In this document: positions 1 to 14,002 of the stretch, in pieces
Layout: the number at the start of each line of letters is the position of its first letter
Position numbering within the stretch: position 1 is the stretch's first letter
The notes under the pieces: generated by a model
The model's input: only the letters and a program-made list of their open reading frames with translations
Told to the model about the DNA's origin: nothing
Databases searched by the model: none
Source: Glandiceps talaboti
Taxonomy: Eukaryota; Hemichordata; Enteropneusta; Spengelidae
Direction of reading: 5' to 3'
Length of the DNA: 64,000 nucleotides
NCBI RefSeq assembly: GCF_964340395.1
Contig: NC_135561.1
Coordinates: 15,145,461 to 15,209,460, forward strand
Program-made: the position numbers and the translations under genes

Positions 1-574
1 ATCTTGGCGACCAAGTGAATGAAAGGGAAAATCGTACAATATCACACAAGCCCATACAAGCGAACTTCGTTCGTTTAGGGAGGAGGGGCCTGGCGTCAAT
101 GCGATTAATGAACTTCATTTTGGCACGTCTAATCGAATTTCGACGACATCCTTCACTCCTTCAATGATAACAGCTTTTATATTTACTACTGAGATGTTGA
201 TAAGTTGTTAAAAATTTACGTCTTATGACAGTAATGTGAGGTATATATGGTGTTGGGTTTCTGGAAGTATTTTAATGTGTTAACAATCATGTTTTCATCA
301 TAGTTTACATATATAAACGTTTGATGTCGCACTTGTGAACGTTCGTTTAGGGGGAGGGGGGTTGACCTAAACGAACCATTTTCGTTGAGCTTGTTTGACA
401 TTGTGCGATCGTCCAAGTTCCTGGTCAATAAATTTGGCAAGATTTTAGAGGTGAATCCTTGCTGTGATCACATGACTGATGTACACACAGATACCAGCTC
501 TTGCTATTCTCATAAGGAAGCCGTGTCTCAAGTTTCATTAGAATTGGATAAATGGTTTTTGAAATATTGTGTCA

Positions 575-674
<100 letters not shown>

Positions 675-844
675 TGGCTGTCTGACTGACTGAGTGACTG
701 ACTGAGTGACTGATATAAATTGATATAGTTTATGTAGCTATTGATTGTAATCAGTCAATTGTTAAGGCGGAGTCATGACGGGCGAAAGGTTAAACTGGTC
801 GACTTGGAATCTACAGGTGAAGCAGGTTTGAGCTGACGTTTGTT

Positions 845-1097
845 TCTGAGTGGCTATAGTCCTTGGGCAAGCTTAAGATTTGAACCACGACTGTGCCTCA
901 GTCAACCCAGCTGTATAATTGGGGACCTGATAGGATAGACGTTGCGATGTGAATGGTATAATCCTATGCGCTTATAAAGGCTGCAATGGATTGTATGCTC
1001 CCCAGGGAGTTTAGGAAGTATAAAGGGTCGTTGTGCCGCTATAGATCCATGCCAGGGTAAAGAACGAAGTGGGAAAGCGCTATATATAAAAACCAAC
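845..1097 (+). mobile_element. SINE-like element body
   Basis: Contains CTTGGGCAAG, CCTCAGTCAACCCAGCTGTA, TTGTATGCTCCCCAGGGAGT, CATGCCAGGGTAA and AAGCGCTATATATAAAA. This order and the AAAGCGCTATATAAA-type 3' end are familiar from SINE families widespread in marine animal genomes. Identification is by memory of the pattern, not alignment. The short open frame on the - strand here is a by-product. Confidence 0.55.
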
Positions 1098-1099
1098 AC

Positions 1100-4000
1100 T
1101 GAAAATCATTACTTTGACAAGTGTGATTTGCAGGTACACTAATCATGATGACTAGTTCTACCCCTAAATGACTCTACTGCACCATGAATGGAGTAGTGAC
1201 TGCACAGTAAGGGCTTACATGTAAAGAAGTAGGGCACAACTATTACCATTCAATTTAAGGAAACGGTAAACATTTAAAAAACGAATTTTACACAGGTCTT
1301 CATATGAGCTACACTATAAGACACGTCTCGTTGTTCAGCCCTATCAGGGCTTGTGAATATTGCATGGCTTATTTGTTTCGCCGTGAACACTGCATGCTGC
1401 GTGTGTCCCCATCGGAATGTGTACACTTTTATCTCAGTATTATCATCACCGAGCCTGGCAAGGGATGTGTACTTTATATTGTTAACGAAATGTCAAATGT
1501 ACCCCTTTTCCCGGAATATTTCAATGAAAAACATCTCTTTTTTTAGTGAATCTGGAAGAAAACCACTGCTAAAAAACAACCCCTTATTTCCTAAATCCGG
1601 GAGGTTTTACCTTCAATGACACCTAATCCATACATACACTGCACGTACCACTTGTCCTAATGATTACGGGACCTTCGTCGGGATGTTTCTTCCAAGAGAG
1701 AGTCGATCGAGGAAAGGGCATACTACCCCTACCCTCGGAGGGTGATCTGAAAAAGTACCCCTTGTTTACGATTCCATGGACCTAGAGGGCCGACGAAAAA
1801 CACCCCCTTTTCCGTGAAATTTCTAACAAGCATGCGTACCCGCTTCGTCTGGGACTGCCACCACGGGGGGGGGGGGGGGGGGTAAAAGAAGTAAATGAAG
1901 ACATTTGTAAGTTAAGTAGACGAACATGTTATACAGAGAGTGCTGTTATAGTCTACGGCTTTAATGCAAAAGCGTGAAGGTGTACACGGAAATAGAAATA
2001 AATTATTGAATTTTACCTTTTTGCATTCACAAAATGCTTTGGGTCGAGGGCTTAAACTAGGGTCAGTTGGGTTATCGGAAAAACATTTTTTTTTTGTCTA
2101 ATTATTTCTCTTTCTTTCATATTTGCAAGTGTCTAATGCGTCATTTGTGTATTTTATTATTATTGTTCTGATCCGATGAATCGAAAATGGATTTTCACGG
2201 CGCGCATTTGAGATAAAATACAAACAATTTGCCGAGCAATGAGAGACGCAAGAGAGTTGCGAAAATTGAAACTATGCCTCGGCAAGCAAGAAAAAAGTAT
2301 TTCATCCGGAAGCGTCTATATTGTATATTGAGTTTACAGTGATGAAATTTAGTTTATTGCCATCTTAACAAGGGAATGGGTATCAATAATAATACCACCA
2401 TGGGACCTACGAGATAATTGGAGATATTTCATTTTCACTTTTATTACTATATTAATTTTCATTAAAATCTGAAGTAATGGAAACAGCTTGAGAGTCTTTA
2501 TTCACCTCTGTTCCCTTTCTTTTGTTGTCTTTTGCTTTCGATATCGCTGTTCCGGTAGTAATCGCTTTACAAGTGTGATCCCTTCGGTCACAACAATAAA
2601 TTTGAAAACTAACGACACTAAACGACGGAAATGAAGCTATTTAAAAAAAATAAAGAAACTGATTCACTGCGTCAGATTTTGAGAAGGCTTGGAACTATTC
2701 ATTGCAGTGTGGTTGACGTCATTATAGCACACACATTGTAGGTTATCACGCTAAACATCTGCGGTCGTGATGTACTATAAGTGCCTACTTGGAAATTCCG
2801 GATCTGTTCCAGTGATCCCTGCAACACCAAATAACTGTTAAGAACTTAACATCTATAGACTTTCAAAGTTTGCAGTTCACGCATTGTTCCCTTTAAGTTT
2901 GTTCTCAGATTTTCAAATGCCTCGGGACACCAGAATATAACACTCTGAGCAGTCGAGTAGAAAAAAAAACACGAACTTAATTTCGTACACAAGGGTATAT
3001 TCTTTAACGTGTTGTAATGAAAAACACGCGCCCAGGAAAGGAGTAGAATTTATGACTGGAGACTAAGGAGAAAATGGGAAGGGGTACGAAAAATACTTTG
3101 TGCGAAGGGGGGGGGGGTGCTTGAAATGTTTTGCTCTTGATTTGCGACTCGTTGAATAAAACTTAAACCCTTGTGATACAGATGCAAATTAGTGTACACT
3201 TTATTTGATTACCTGTAGGTGACGGTGTGCAGTTCATTGGAGGCAATGGATAATTTAGGCATGCATCATTTTCTGTGGCTTTATAGTATGTGTGTGTGGT
3301 TTGATATATTTTGCCTCCAGATGGTCTGGCCATATCCCAGAATGCAATTTCCTGATTAGGATTATTTTTAAAAAATTAATGGTGTGTTTCCGATAACATG
3401 ACCTCAGAGAATAGGGTTGGTAGGTCAAGATTAAATTTATTTTATCTTTTTATCTTAATTATTATTTTTGAAAAAATATAGCTTTGACCCAAAACCAAAC
3501 GAAATGTCGGTCAGATAGTTCAGCCTGTGATAGTTAGACGAATTATCAGTGAAAGGACATCACTGCGGAAAGCAAACAGACGTGCATGAATCGAAGGTCA
3601 AGAAGGCAAAGAATTTCTTATCTTTTTGTTTTGAATGTTTAAAAAAAAAACGTTTAGGGTTGGCGGTAAAAAGTATGGTCAGCTGAGTTATTGAAAACAC
3701 ACATTTTTTTATTTTGCCTTTTAAAAAACACGTTTTCAACACGGGGTTTGGATAGTCACTCCCACATGCTCCCCATACACACCATGCTGATATCCCCCCC
3801 CCCCCATCCCGATAAAATCAAGATTGAGGGAAGGACAGACGTTATAGAGCTCATTTAGAATGGATTTCTATTGCGAATCCCCTGTCTATTTAATTTGAAA
3901 TGTTAAGGAATATATTGTGAACTCTTAAACCTGCCCTAGCTGCAACTGAGATATTTTTCATTCAATCAAATAACCAAAACTATATTCACTAGAATTTGGT

Positions 4001-5200
4001 GAATTACTTATAAAAAATATATTGTATCTGTTAGTTAATGGACAATGTTTTATGTACTTAGTGCAGTGGCAAGTTTGAATCTTGAGCGAGCTTGTTTTTA
4101 AACGTGTCACCATTACTGGCGTACCATCTTTCGATCAGACAACCACAATATATTCACTGAAAATTAATTAATATACCAATAATTAGACACACAGTGCATA
4201 TGTTAACCAGTGGTCGATATTATCCATAAGCAGTACAGAAACAGGTTGAAATCGTGGTCGCCGTTGAGGGCGCTGATATTTGGGTACGGCCCCAAAACTA
4301 AATTTGATTTATCGTTTATATAGCTACACAATACCTCTATCCACATGGGGATGCAATGCTGTTCAGGGTTTACGATGTTACAAGTAAATAGTACACAAAA
4401 CATTTTTAAAAAAACAAAAAAACAAAACCTCCAGTTACAGTTTTTAAGTAATTTGTGTATGTTACTATAATGTTATGTATCGGTGTACTGCACAAATGTT
4501 CATCTCAAAAGTTCTATGTTGTATTCAACGGGAGTGGGACTAAGACAATTCTTGACTTCATATAGGTCTATTTTAGAGCTGGGCGTGGGGGGATTGCGAA
4601 AAAAAAGAATTTTCACTAAAATAGTAAAAGTGTGCTGAAGTAGTGGGTTATGGTGAGCACATGGATGTCACGAATAAATCAAACTGTCTGAAAATCACCT
4701 AAAATCTACCAATTGCAGAATGTGGTTTAGTGAGCATCTGCGACCGCAAACAAAAATACCCAGGCATTATAAATGACTACACTATGTCGTGGTTAGTGTC
4801 TTTCTTTTTCACGGATCTTTTATTGCTAACGTGGACGCCCTACAAACAGTTGATATTGTACTTTGCACGCACATTTGCCATTTCAACGACACTAGAAAAA
4901 TATTGTCAAATGTCGAATCAAATGTCCTCTTTGGTTACGAGTTCCTCCGCTGATGCCGCCCACGCCCGGCTTACAATGCAAGCTGCAATCAGGGCACTTT
5001 TATCAATAGTCGTTTGCATTTGCATGACCTAGAGCAGGAGCGTTTAGTGTTCGACATTTCTCAGAGCAGGTGTCTATTCTTTTACAAACAGAGGCAAAAC
5101 TTGTGACACGCCAAGCGCCGGTGTATTCATGTCTCGTTCCTGGTGATTTTTTCGCCCCTACTTATACACACGCCTATATCGTTACTGCATTAGATTTATG
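1100..5200. other. Intergenic, no supported gene
   Basis: AT-rich sequence upstream of the receptor gene. It holds homopolymer G/C runs (1865-1882, about 3107-3117, 3797-3806) and fragments resembling other parts of the window. Examples are a TACCCCTTTTYCGGAAT motif near 1498 that recurs near 6200, and a GGTCAG...GGGTTATCGGA motif near 2060 with relatives near 3680 and 40000. The frame at 4730-5032 shows no family resemblance. Confidence 0.6.
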
Positions 5201-5206
5201 AATAGC

Positions 5207-5215
5207 TATATAAAG
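5207..5215 (+). promoter_or_regulatory. Candidate TATA box upstream of receptor exon 1a
   Basis: TATATAAAG lies about 210 nt before the ATG at 5426. A start site about 30 nt downstream would give a 5' leader of roughly 180 nt. No comparable strong TATA was seen before exon 1b. Inference from motif and position only; AT-rich DNA produces such motifs by chance. Confidence 0.3.
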
Positions 5216-5425
5216 GTGACGGCCAGGAAATCGAACCAATAACATGCTTCTGACGCCAGGATAGACACCCCCTGGAGAGCTTTGTAACAGTTCCTCGTGA
5301 CAGCAAGTACGGAAGTAGATTATAAAAACTTGTAATGCCAGACATCGGTACTAATCGACGTAGTAGGCTTGGTACGACAGAGAGGACTTCACGCATACCT
5401 TCAACTGGTGTAACATTCGCAGACA

Positions 5426-5812
5426 ATGGAAGACTTGAACGTAGACGGAGAGATGGCTTTGAACTATTCATTCGCAAATAACTTTTATTATTATTCGAGT
5501 TCGTACTATGGTAGTTATTCCGAGTTTGACGAAGGAATCGAGGTGATGCCAGAGAAGATAGAAAATGTACTTGTTGCTTTATTTTCACTCGGTGTAGTCC
5601 TCTCTGCTATTGTTAACGCCATTGTCATTGGTCTGATGATACATGCTAAAAAAGTATCAAGCAAGTGGTCATTGCACAGTTTAATTTTGAATTTAGCTAT
5701 CTCAGATTGGACGCTCGGTCTTGTCTGTCTGCCGTTTCTGTTCTCCTCCATTTTCATGACTGACTGGGCTTTTGGCGAAGTGATGTGTAAGTTGATACCG
5801 TTTGTATTCAAG
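5426..5812 (+). CDS. GPCR first coding exon, copy a (N-terminus, TM1, TM2, start of TM3)
   Basis: 387 nt, 129 codons. The ATG has A at -3 and G at +4. The first ~45 residues form a Tyr/Ser-rich acidic extracellular tail with a sequon (NYS, Asn13) and no obvious signal peptide, as is usual for small-peptide receptors. Then come TM1, TM2 with the conserved Asp, a WAFG first extracellular turn and the TM3 Cys in MCKLIPF. The exon ends at AAG|GTAAGC in phase 0, which fits exon 2 at 12217. No DRY-containing exon lies between this copy and exon 1b, so it needs the shared downstream exons to make a full receptor. Confidence 0.85.
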
Positions 5813-8800
5813 GTAAGCTTTTTTTTTCTTTTGAAAAAGTTCCTCACCTTAATCTGTAAATCATTCTAGAATATTTGATGAAAGAATTCAAATACGAAAT
5901 CAAACTGGAATTACCCGGGGGAATTACATATACGGTAAATAGTGAATTTCTTGCGTTCAATTTTCTCATTTTACGTTTGTTGCTTAGATTCATCATGTTA
6001 TTCCCCTTGGCAATAACAATCACTTTTAGTTCCTCATATTTTACCAAAGGGATGCGTTTTATGATTAAAACAAACACTTTTATTACGAGTGGTACACGCT
6101 AGACCTTTCATTCATGCAATCGTGCTATGCATTGACATAAGACCAAGATACACCTTTGATGGAGTCAGCTTGTCCCGGGGGGGTGATCGTGTCACACTGG
6201 TACCCCTTTTCGGAATTTAGTGGTCTTTCAAGAAAAACGCAAAGTCTAAGGAGACGCTAGCTCTTAAATATAATTAATTGGTTTCACGTCTGAAGCGCTC
6301 TTTGTTATGCATGGCATACTTTATGCAGTATGCAGTGTCAAAAGTCTATGATTTCAATATAACCCTCGTGATCAAAATTTATTACCATCTTTAAAGTCTC
6401 AAGTGACCTCACCGAAGATGTCGAACGCGATGGGTTTTACTAACACTGGAGATGAATTGGACGGAAAATGATGTTGATAATCCAATTCAGTATAACAGCG
6501 ACACGAAGCAGAACGTACACGTACATGTATTCAGCCTCAGCCGGTCCGTTCTGAACAAAGAAAGTCCCTAGTACAATTCAAATTGCAATAGTTAGAATTT
6601 TTCATAACTAATTACAATATCGATTACATATAGCCAACGTGAAATAATCAAATCTCTGTTTACTTTACAAAGGCATTGGAATCGGAAATATTACACATAT
6701 ACTTTTCCAGGTATAAATATAGAAAAATAGACAACCGCGTAACCATAACAACATAACACGCTTTCATAGTTTTTAAGGGAATTGTAATAGCAGATTTCAA
6801 GACACCATTCAACTGCTGTTGTGGTTAACACACCCACACAGAAATGAATGAACAGCACATGATACACTATAATAGCAAGATCGTAACAGACATTGCTACA
6901 TTTAAATCTAGAAATGAAAGTCAAATCAACATACTGCAACAAGACGCAGCCACGCCGGCGCCAATGGTTTGATGTCTGCATTTGATATTTGCATGGTGGC
7001 ACACCACTTTATTTCATTCTGCTATCTTTAAAAGTGTAGCATGTCTAGTTTATCAAGTTTGTGCGTGGTTGTATCAAACAGAGCCGCTGAACGGTATTTT
7101 CAAATCCACTGTTACAGTAACTCAATACATTTATATCTTTGCAGCTGTCGTTGGGCCAACAGTTCACAACCAATTATGCCAATACATACGCCATGTTGTT
7201 TCAATCATTAAAGTTTTCATTATGGAAGAGATTTTAATACTAAATTGAATCAGAGCACGTTTATTAACAACACCCACAAATGGTTCTGGTTTTTTTACAT
7301 ACATAATACATTGAAATTATTTACAGCCCTTCTAACCAAAATGCCAAGCCTAGCTCGTTGTATGGTTAATTAATGTCCGATCCGACAGCTGTACTTGTGA
7401 CGATCGATGAGCATACACGCTACGTCACATGTACATCTGTCCGTCTGTGTTTGTACACTGTACCGTGTAGGTTCACTATTGGCGCGTATTGTGCATTGAA
7501 AGCATTCGAAGTTGTTGTTTTTATCGTATAATGTTATACGTATACGGTGCCCGTCTCCAACCTGGTACAAGTCGATGTATCATAAAAAACTTATTACATT
7601 CGGATTTCTATACTGTACATAAAAGTCTCTCAAATAGCCCCAGGGAACACCTTGACGCACAAAATAATCTTTGCTTTTCAATCATTCAACTAGGAGACTT
7701 TTAATAATTATGCATTTGATTTTTTTTAAAATTAATTTTATATTTGATTTTTAAAAAAAAAATAAGTTGTGCTAAACAGGTATATTGAGTTGGATTGAAA
7801 TCCATTATTTCGTCGCCAAGGATCTCACGAAAGTGACGCCATACCTTCCTGGTGGTACGTATGTATGTGTCAAGGTGTTCAAAACCCGAGTCTCCCAGCT
7901 GCTCAGGGTTTGAAAACACGCCGTCCTTCAGATACTATGGTTGCAATAACTCCCTAAAAATCAACAATACCTGCGTGTCAAGTATGTACTTAGCTATATA
8001 TAATATCAACCTGTGCCTCTAGTTTTGGAAAACATTTTAATTTGCCGCAATAAATAATATTAAAAAAGCTACCCCAACAAAAGTGCACCTGCTCCATGTG
8101 TGGTAAATGTGCTGGGTTCCGGTAGGTATAAACATGATACGCCTCACCTCATTTGCGGAATGCTACTGTGATATCCACATCACATCAGACTCTTAAAACT
8201 GTCAACATGCATTGGGGGAACCTTGGTATTACCTGTCTTGTCGGTTACGACGCAATATCTGACCAATTGCACAGAGAACATGCTTCGTACTTGAAATACT
8301 CGGAGGAATATAAGAATATTCAGGGAACGAAGAACTGCGAATCAACAGCTTTCATAAAATCGTATTGATAATTTCCTACCGCGGAGTTTCCTCGGGGACT
8401 TTCCATGTCCAATTATGGGGTATTTCTGGGTCACACGACTATATAATCATAAACTGTCACGTACTAATTAATCATCGATGTATCGCTATTCTTAATTAGT
8501 CCATGCTCTAGACTGCCTTCTATCACACGTCTTGGTGACAGTGAATTTCGCAATACCGTGCAGCCTTTCTCTTTGATACGACGCAGAAACCGATAAGAAA
8601 CTGAATATGCTACACTTTAAGATAACAAGATTGAATGAGTACAGTTTCTTGTTATATTTTGTATAAGTGAAATGAACTACACATACCACCATACAGACAT
8701 TGGGTGTTTGATACTAAGAAAAACATTGGCGCCCGAATGTCTGCATGGAGTTGCAATACATTTAAATGGATTATTTCATTTAAACTAAATGTAGCAAAAC

Positions 8801-10950
8801 ATGTGATCTTGCTATTGAAGTGTGGCATATGCAGTTTCTTGTTGGTTTGTGCGTGGTTGTATAAACCAGAAAAGATGCCCGGTATTGTGAAATACACTGT
8901 AATTCGCCCAAAAGGTTGCGATACATCTAGTCCTGTGTCACCATTCTCGTTCTGAAGTACACCTGTCAAGAAAAGCCTCGACGTCGAACATCGATCGTAA
9001 GTTCAGGCTAGTAGAAACCATCTATCGTACCCATTACGATGTTTTACAATAAAAAAAAACCCGGAAATATATTTGCTTTCATCTCAAAAAGATATTATTA
9101 AATTTTGGATCAAAATGGGAATGGGTGTGGGTAGCTATTTCAGATAGAAGTCGGTCGATAACTTGGGTCAGGAAGATTACTATACTATATTCATGCTTGT
9201 CCGACTGAACCCCATAAACATTTGATGTCTTCTAGTATTGATGTTAAAATCTAATAAGCAACAACACTGCTCACATGTCAGTGCGTGCAACGTAACATAC
9301 TACCTGAAGTATGAAAAAGTCCAACTGAAAGTTACCCAGAGCTCGATCTCTATCTGAAAGTGAAACTATTTGGCTACTGCGAATGTGAAAATGACTCACG
9401 ATTTACAGAGAGTGAGTATGTCGGGTGTGTTTTTTCTGCGATTTCCCAGCGGAAGAAACAACCACACAGATGTGAGTGTGTATCTTGGCGAAGAGAAACG
9501 CGCGCTGGTGGCGTCCCTGATATAATACTGAGTATGTTGGAGAATCCCTCAATTGTAAGGCTAACGTTACGTTGATAGGACACCTTCTATACTAGACACG
9601 ACAGGAGATTGCCGATTTGTGAACTGAAGGGTGGTGAGAAACGCTGACTGTAGATGTAGATTGTCGTTCTTATGCTTGTAGTGGAAAAAATAACAACTTG
9701 AACGTCATAATTCAACCAACTATGGAAGTTGACAGAGAAGAAGTCCTGTATGAATCATATGATTTTAATTCTTCCTACATTTGGTACTACGTATATGCCG
9801 GAGACTTTGAGCTTATGCCAGCGGTGACAAAAACTGTACTCGTTGTCACATTTTCGATATGTTCGGTCCTTTCTTTGTTCGTAAACGTCGCTGTTATTGG
9901 GTTGATAATATGGAGTAAGAAACACAAGCCGTCATCAAGCAGTTTAATTTTGAATTTAGTTGTCTCGGATTGGACGCTAGGTCTTGTCTGTCTGCCGTTT
10001 CTGTTCGCCTCCATTTTCATGACTGACTGGGCTTTTGGCGAAGTGATGTGTAAGTTGATACCGTTTGTATTCAAGGTAAGTCTACACGGCGCTTTGACAG
10101 GGTTGTGTTTTGTTAATGTTATATATGACCCTTATAAACGATGCAATCAATATACGGTTTTCAGAACGCGACACAGGAATGAATATACCTGTTTTAATGG
10201 GTGGCCATCTGCGCATGCACAAAGGGACAGAGGCTATACCAAGTAGCAATCTGTCTTCAAAAGCAAATACATTATTTACTCATAACCACTTCGAAAACAA
10301 ACTTTCCAGACAGCCGTTCAGGATTTTTGAACAAATACGAGGCTGAGGTCAAAGGTCGCTTTAAGTCAATTTACTGCCCCTATGTTAATATAATTGTTGA
10401 TTCAATATGCCCTTTCGAATAGGGCCTCGCTTTGTGTTACATGATAGAGCGCGGTTTCAGGCTACTGATTAAGTCTAATGTGTGTATAGTCTAGTTCCTG
10501 AATACCGTGTTCCGATTTTACACTACCTTATCTTTACGCATAACGTCTAGCCAATGCCGTTACTCAAGGCATAAATGTGGTTTAACCCCATGCTGAGCAA
10601 AACGCAAACAGCGCATGTCAAGTAGTAATCAATTACAAATTGACAGGCTGTCGTCATCGCCCATAAATATTCATTTGTTACAGCTGTTTTGACTATCGCG
10701 AGAATTTAGTATGTAATAACAGGTTCTCGTTCATGTTTTCATTGGAATACCATGCTAGAAGCGCTTGAAATCATCATCATAGAATGTTTGTTTTTGTTGA
10801 TCTTGGAGGGGGAACAACCTTTACCTACACATCCCATTATAGTTACTAATTGCCATTCTAAGGTGGACCGAAAATTTTCAACTGTAGATAGCTAAAATGT
10901 GATGGGTTGCTGGTGTTGTTGTTGTTGCCGCCGCCGCCGTTGTTGTTGTT

Positions 10951-10982
<32 letters not shown>

Positions 10983-11018
10983 TGTTGTTGTTGTTGTTGT
11001 TGTTGTTGTTGCTGTTGC

Positions 11019-11055
<37 letters not shown>

Positions 11056-13770
11056 GATGATGATGATGATGATGTTGTTGTTGTTGTTGTTGTTGTTGTC
11101 GGGTGTGTTTTTTGAAAATGGGACGATTTATGCAAGCAGGACTACTCATAGACCTACTTTCATGTGGTGTCTATGGTCAGCTGAAACTAAAATCACTTCG
11201 GGAGGCGATAACGTCATCATGATTATATGGACGCTGTAGAGAAGGGTGTGAGAGTAACGACATTGACTATATGTGACTTAATGTGTGAAGATAACGCAGT
11301 GTAAAATCGGAACACGTGCGTCAGGAACTCGATTAATCTGTGTACAAAGGATGACTGTTACACATTTCATAGAGTCGACTTCCTTCTGTCATGCAGATGG
11401 CTGGTGGAACCGCACCTCTCATACACAAATATTTTGGGTAAATAAAGAAATCGAGTGATATTCACCATATCAGATTTTCCATAATCAGATTGTATCGATA
11501 CATACATTGTCAAAGTTTGCCCCCACCCCTCCCGTCCCCGCCTTTTGCAACATCTACTCGATATAGTACAGAGTACACACACAAAACAGACACATGTAAT
11601 CCGAGAAATAAGATCTTCTAGACGCCAATACTGATCACTCTACCAGAAAGGTTAAAGCTCAGAAATGTTATTATTGGTATATATAATTGTAATATGATGA
11701 AAAAGTCAACTAGAATCGATTTGTCTTGGCACATGCCAATTTGAAATATGTTAGACAAGGATGTTGTTGCACGCTCTGCTCGAGTCGATATTCCCAGAAT
11801 AATCCCCCCCCCCTCCCCCGTAATTGCCCGATGAGTGATCGATAGGGTGGAGTATTATAATGCAGTGTACGTAGTCGGTAGTCACCAGCCTATCCGACAT
11901 ACAATGTACGTAGTAGATGACTCAACCTGTGTTATATGGTGAAGTTTTTACCTCGTCAGTATTCCCGGAATAAACCCACTCCCCCGTAATTGTCTGGCGA
12001 GTGATAAGGCTGGGTGTTACAGCCTATCCCACGACATTGTATTATAGATCACTCAAACTGAGTTATTGTACAGGAGTTAGAGTTATCGTGAGATCTAGTG
12101 ATACTCCAGTTGCAGCTACCGCAGCTGTAAAATATTGTTATACCGTCCTAAACGTAATGAAAAATAACGTGAAGATTAAATTAAAGCTATTTATTTTTCT
12201 TTGTCTATTAAACTAGGTGTCCGAAATCGTCAGCATCTTCACCCTGACGGCAATTGGAATTGACAGATACCACGTTGTTATGTATCCACTGAGTAAACGA
12301 ATATCTACGAAACATAAAGCGATTCTCATCGGCGTCATTTGGATCGTCGCCTGCGTTATAGCAAGCCCGAAAGTGTTCTTTTGCGTTGTCAATAATGTCA
12401 GTAATGACACCAATACGACGACGACTATTTGTGAAGAGAACTGGCCAACTTCATCTTCAAATCTATCGGATCCGAAGGAGTCTTACATATGGCTTCTGTT
12501 CATCTTGACCTTCGTCGCCCCTCTCGCTGTGCTCTGTGTTTGTTATGCACACGTAGGGATGAAGATATGGAAAAGAAATATCCCTGGACAAGCTGATAAA
12601 GAGAGAGACCGAAGAATAATGAAAAAGAAACGAAAGGTAACAGCTAATGTAGATAAAATAATTATACACACAGATGTGTGATTTCCTTGAGAACTTACAA
12701 TACACAGAATTCAGTTTATAAGTTAGATAGGTGCATGTATGTATAGAACAAGTTCTGCTTTAAAAAAACAAACAAAAAAAAACTAACATTATTTTTGGAA
12801 AATATCGTATAATTATTAAGCATCACAATGGTACTAATGTAAAATATCTGGCAATATGCTGATCAGAATCTTCAACACTCACAAGACAAGATAAATTATC
12901 CGAAAGAGTTTCGGGAGTACTTGAGCGAGTAACCCCTCAATCAAAGCTCGAGTCCCAATTCATGCTAACTACATTGGCTTATGGTATTCAGCGAAACGAA
13001 ACGAAACGAAACGAAACGATACATTTGGTAAATTCCTTGGTCATTTACTTATTTATCTATGAAAGCCTGTAAATTCATGAAAAGTTTGTTTCTTTTTTCG
13101 ATTAAAATAAATATAATTGTCTGTCAATATCTCTCATTATGCATCCACAGATCTATTGCTTTATATAGGATTTATTCGCTATCACCAATACACGAGATGC
13201 ACTTGTCGTTCAGCAGTCGTAGGTGCGGGTACATGCCAGTTGAATTAATCTCCATATATCTTTATTTTTTCAGGCAGTACACACCTTTGTCTCGATAATA
13301 GTAGTATTTTCACTGTGCTGGTTACCATTGAATTTGTATAATCTGGTTATCATATCATACAACGCCGATTATCTCAGCAGTCATCCACAGACAACACGGA
13401 TTATTCGGGCTTCTCTCTTCATCTGGGTAGTCATAGCTGACACCATTATCAATCCAATTGTTTATGTGTTTCTTAGTAACAGATTCCGGGTAAGTTGTTG
13501 TCATCTTTAGTACTTATTGACACAGTGTTTAAGGCTTTCGAAATGGTACATATTACCAGGTATTTAACCTCCGTTGACCCCCGACGGTATCTACCCACAG
13601 AACTATTTTTGATTCACTTAATACTGTTCTTAATTGAATGTATTAACCGTCACATTCAAGTTTATTGGATGTTTACCAAAACCTTATAATTTCTTGCAAT
13701 TGCCAATAGGAAGATGTGTACCAAGCTTCATTAGAATTGATGCAGTACTTTTTGTTGAGATATCACGTTC

Positions 13771-13801
<31 letters not shown>

Positions 13802-13804
13802 GGC

Positions 13805-13836
<32 letters not shown>

Positions 13837-13955
13837 GGAAGGACAGCAGACAGGCAGGCGGACGGAAGGACGCACGGACGTACGACAGACAGACAGACAG
13901 ACAGGCGCGCTAGGCAGGCAGACAGACAGACAGACAGACAGACAGACAGGCAGGC

Positions 13956-14002
<47 letters not shown>

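Noticed and set aside
4730-5032. 100-codon frame upstream of the receptor
   Set aside because: No ATG at the frame start, no family resemblance and no splice partner in phase. It could be part of a leader but there is no support.
5844-6102. Short frames just after receptor exon 1a
   Set aside because: They begin after the splice donor, have low-complexity AT-rich content and no homology.
10878-11239. Poly-Leu, poly-Gln and poly-Thr open frames
   Set aside because: By-products of the compound trinucleotide repeat, open on both strands and inside a receptor intron.
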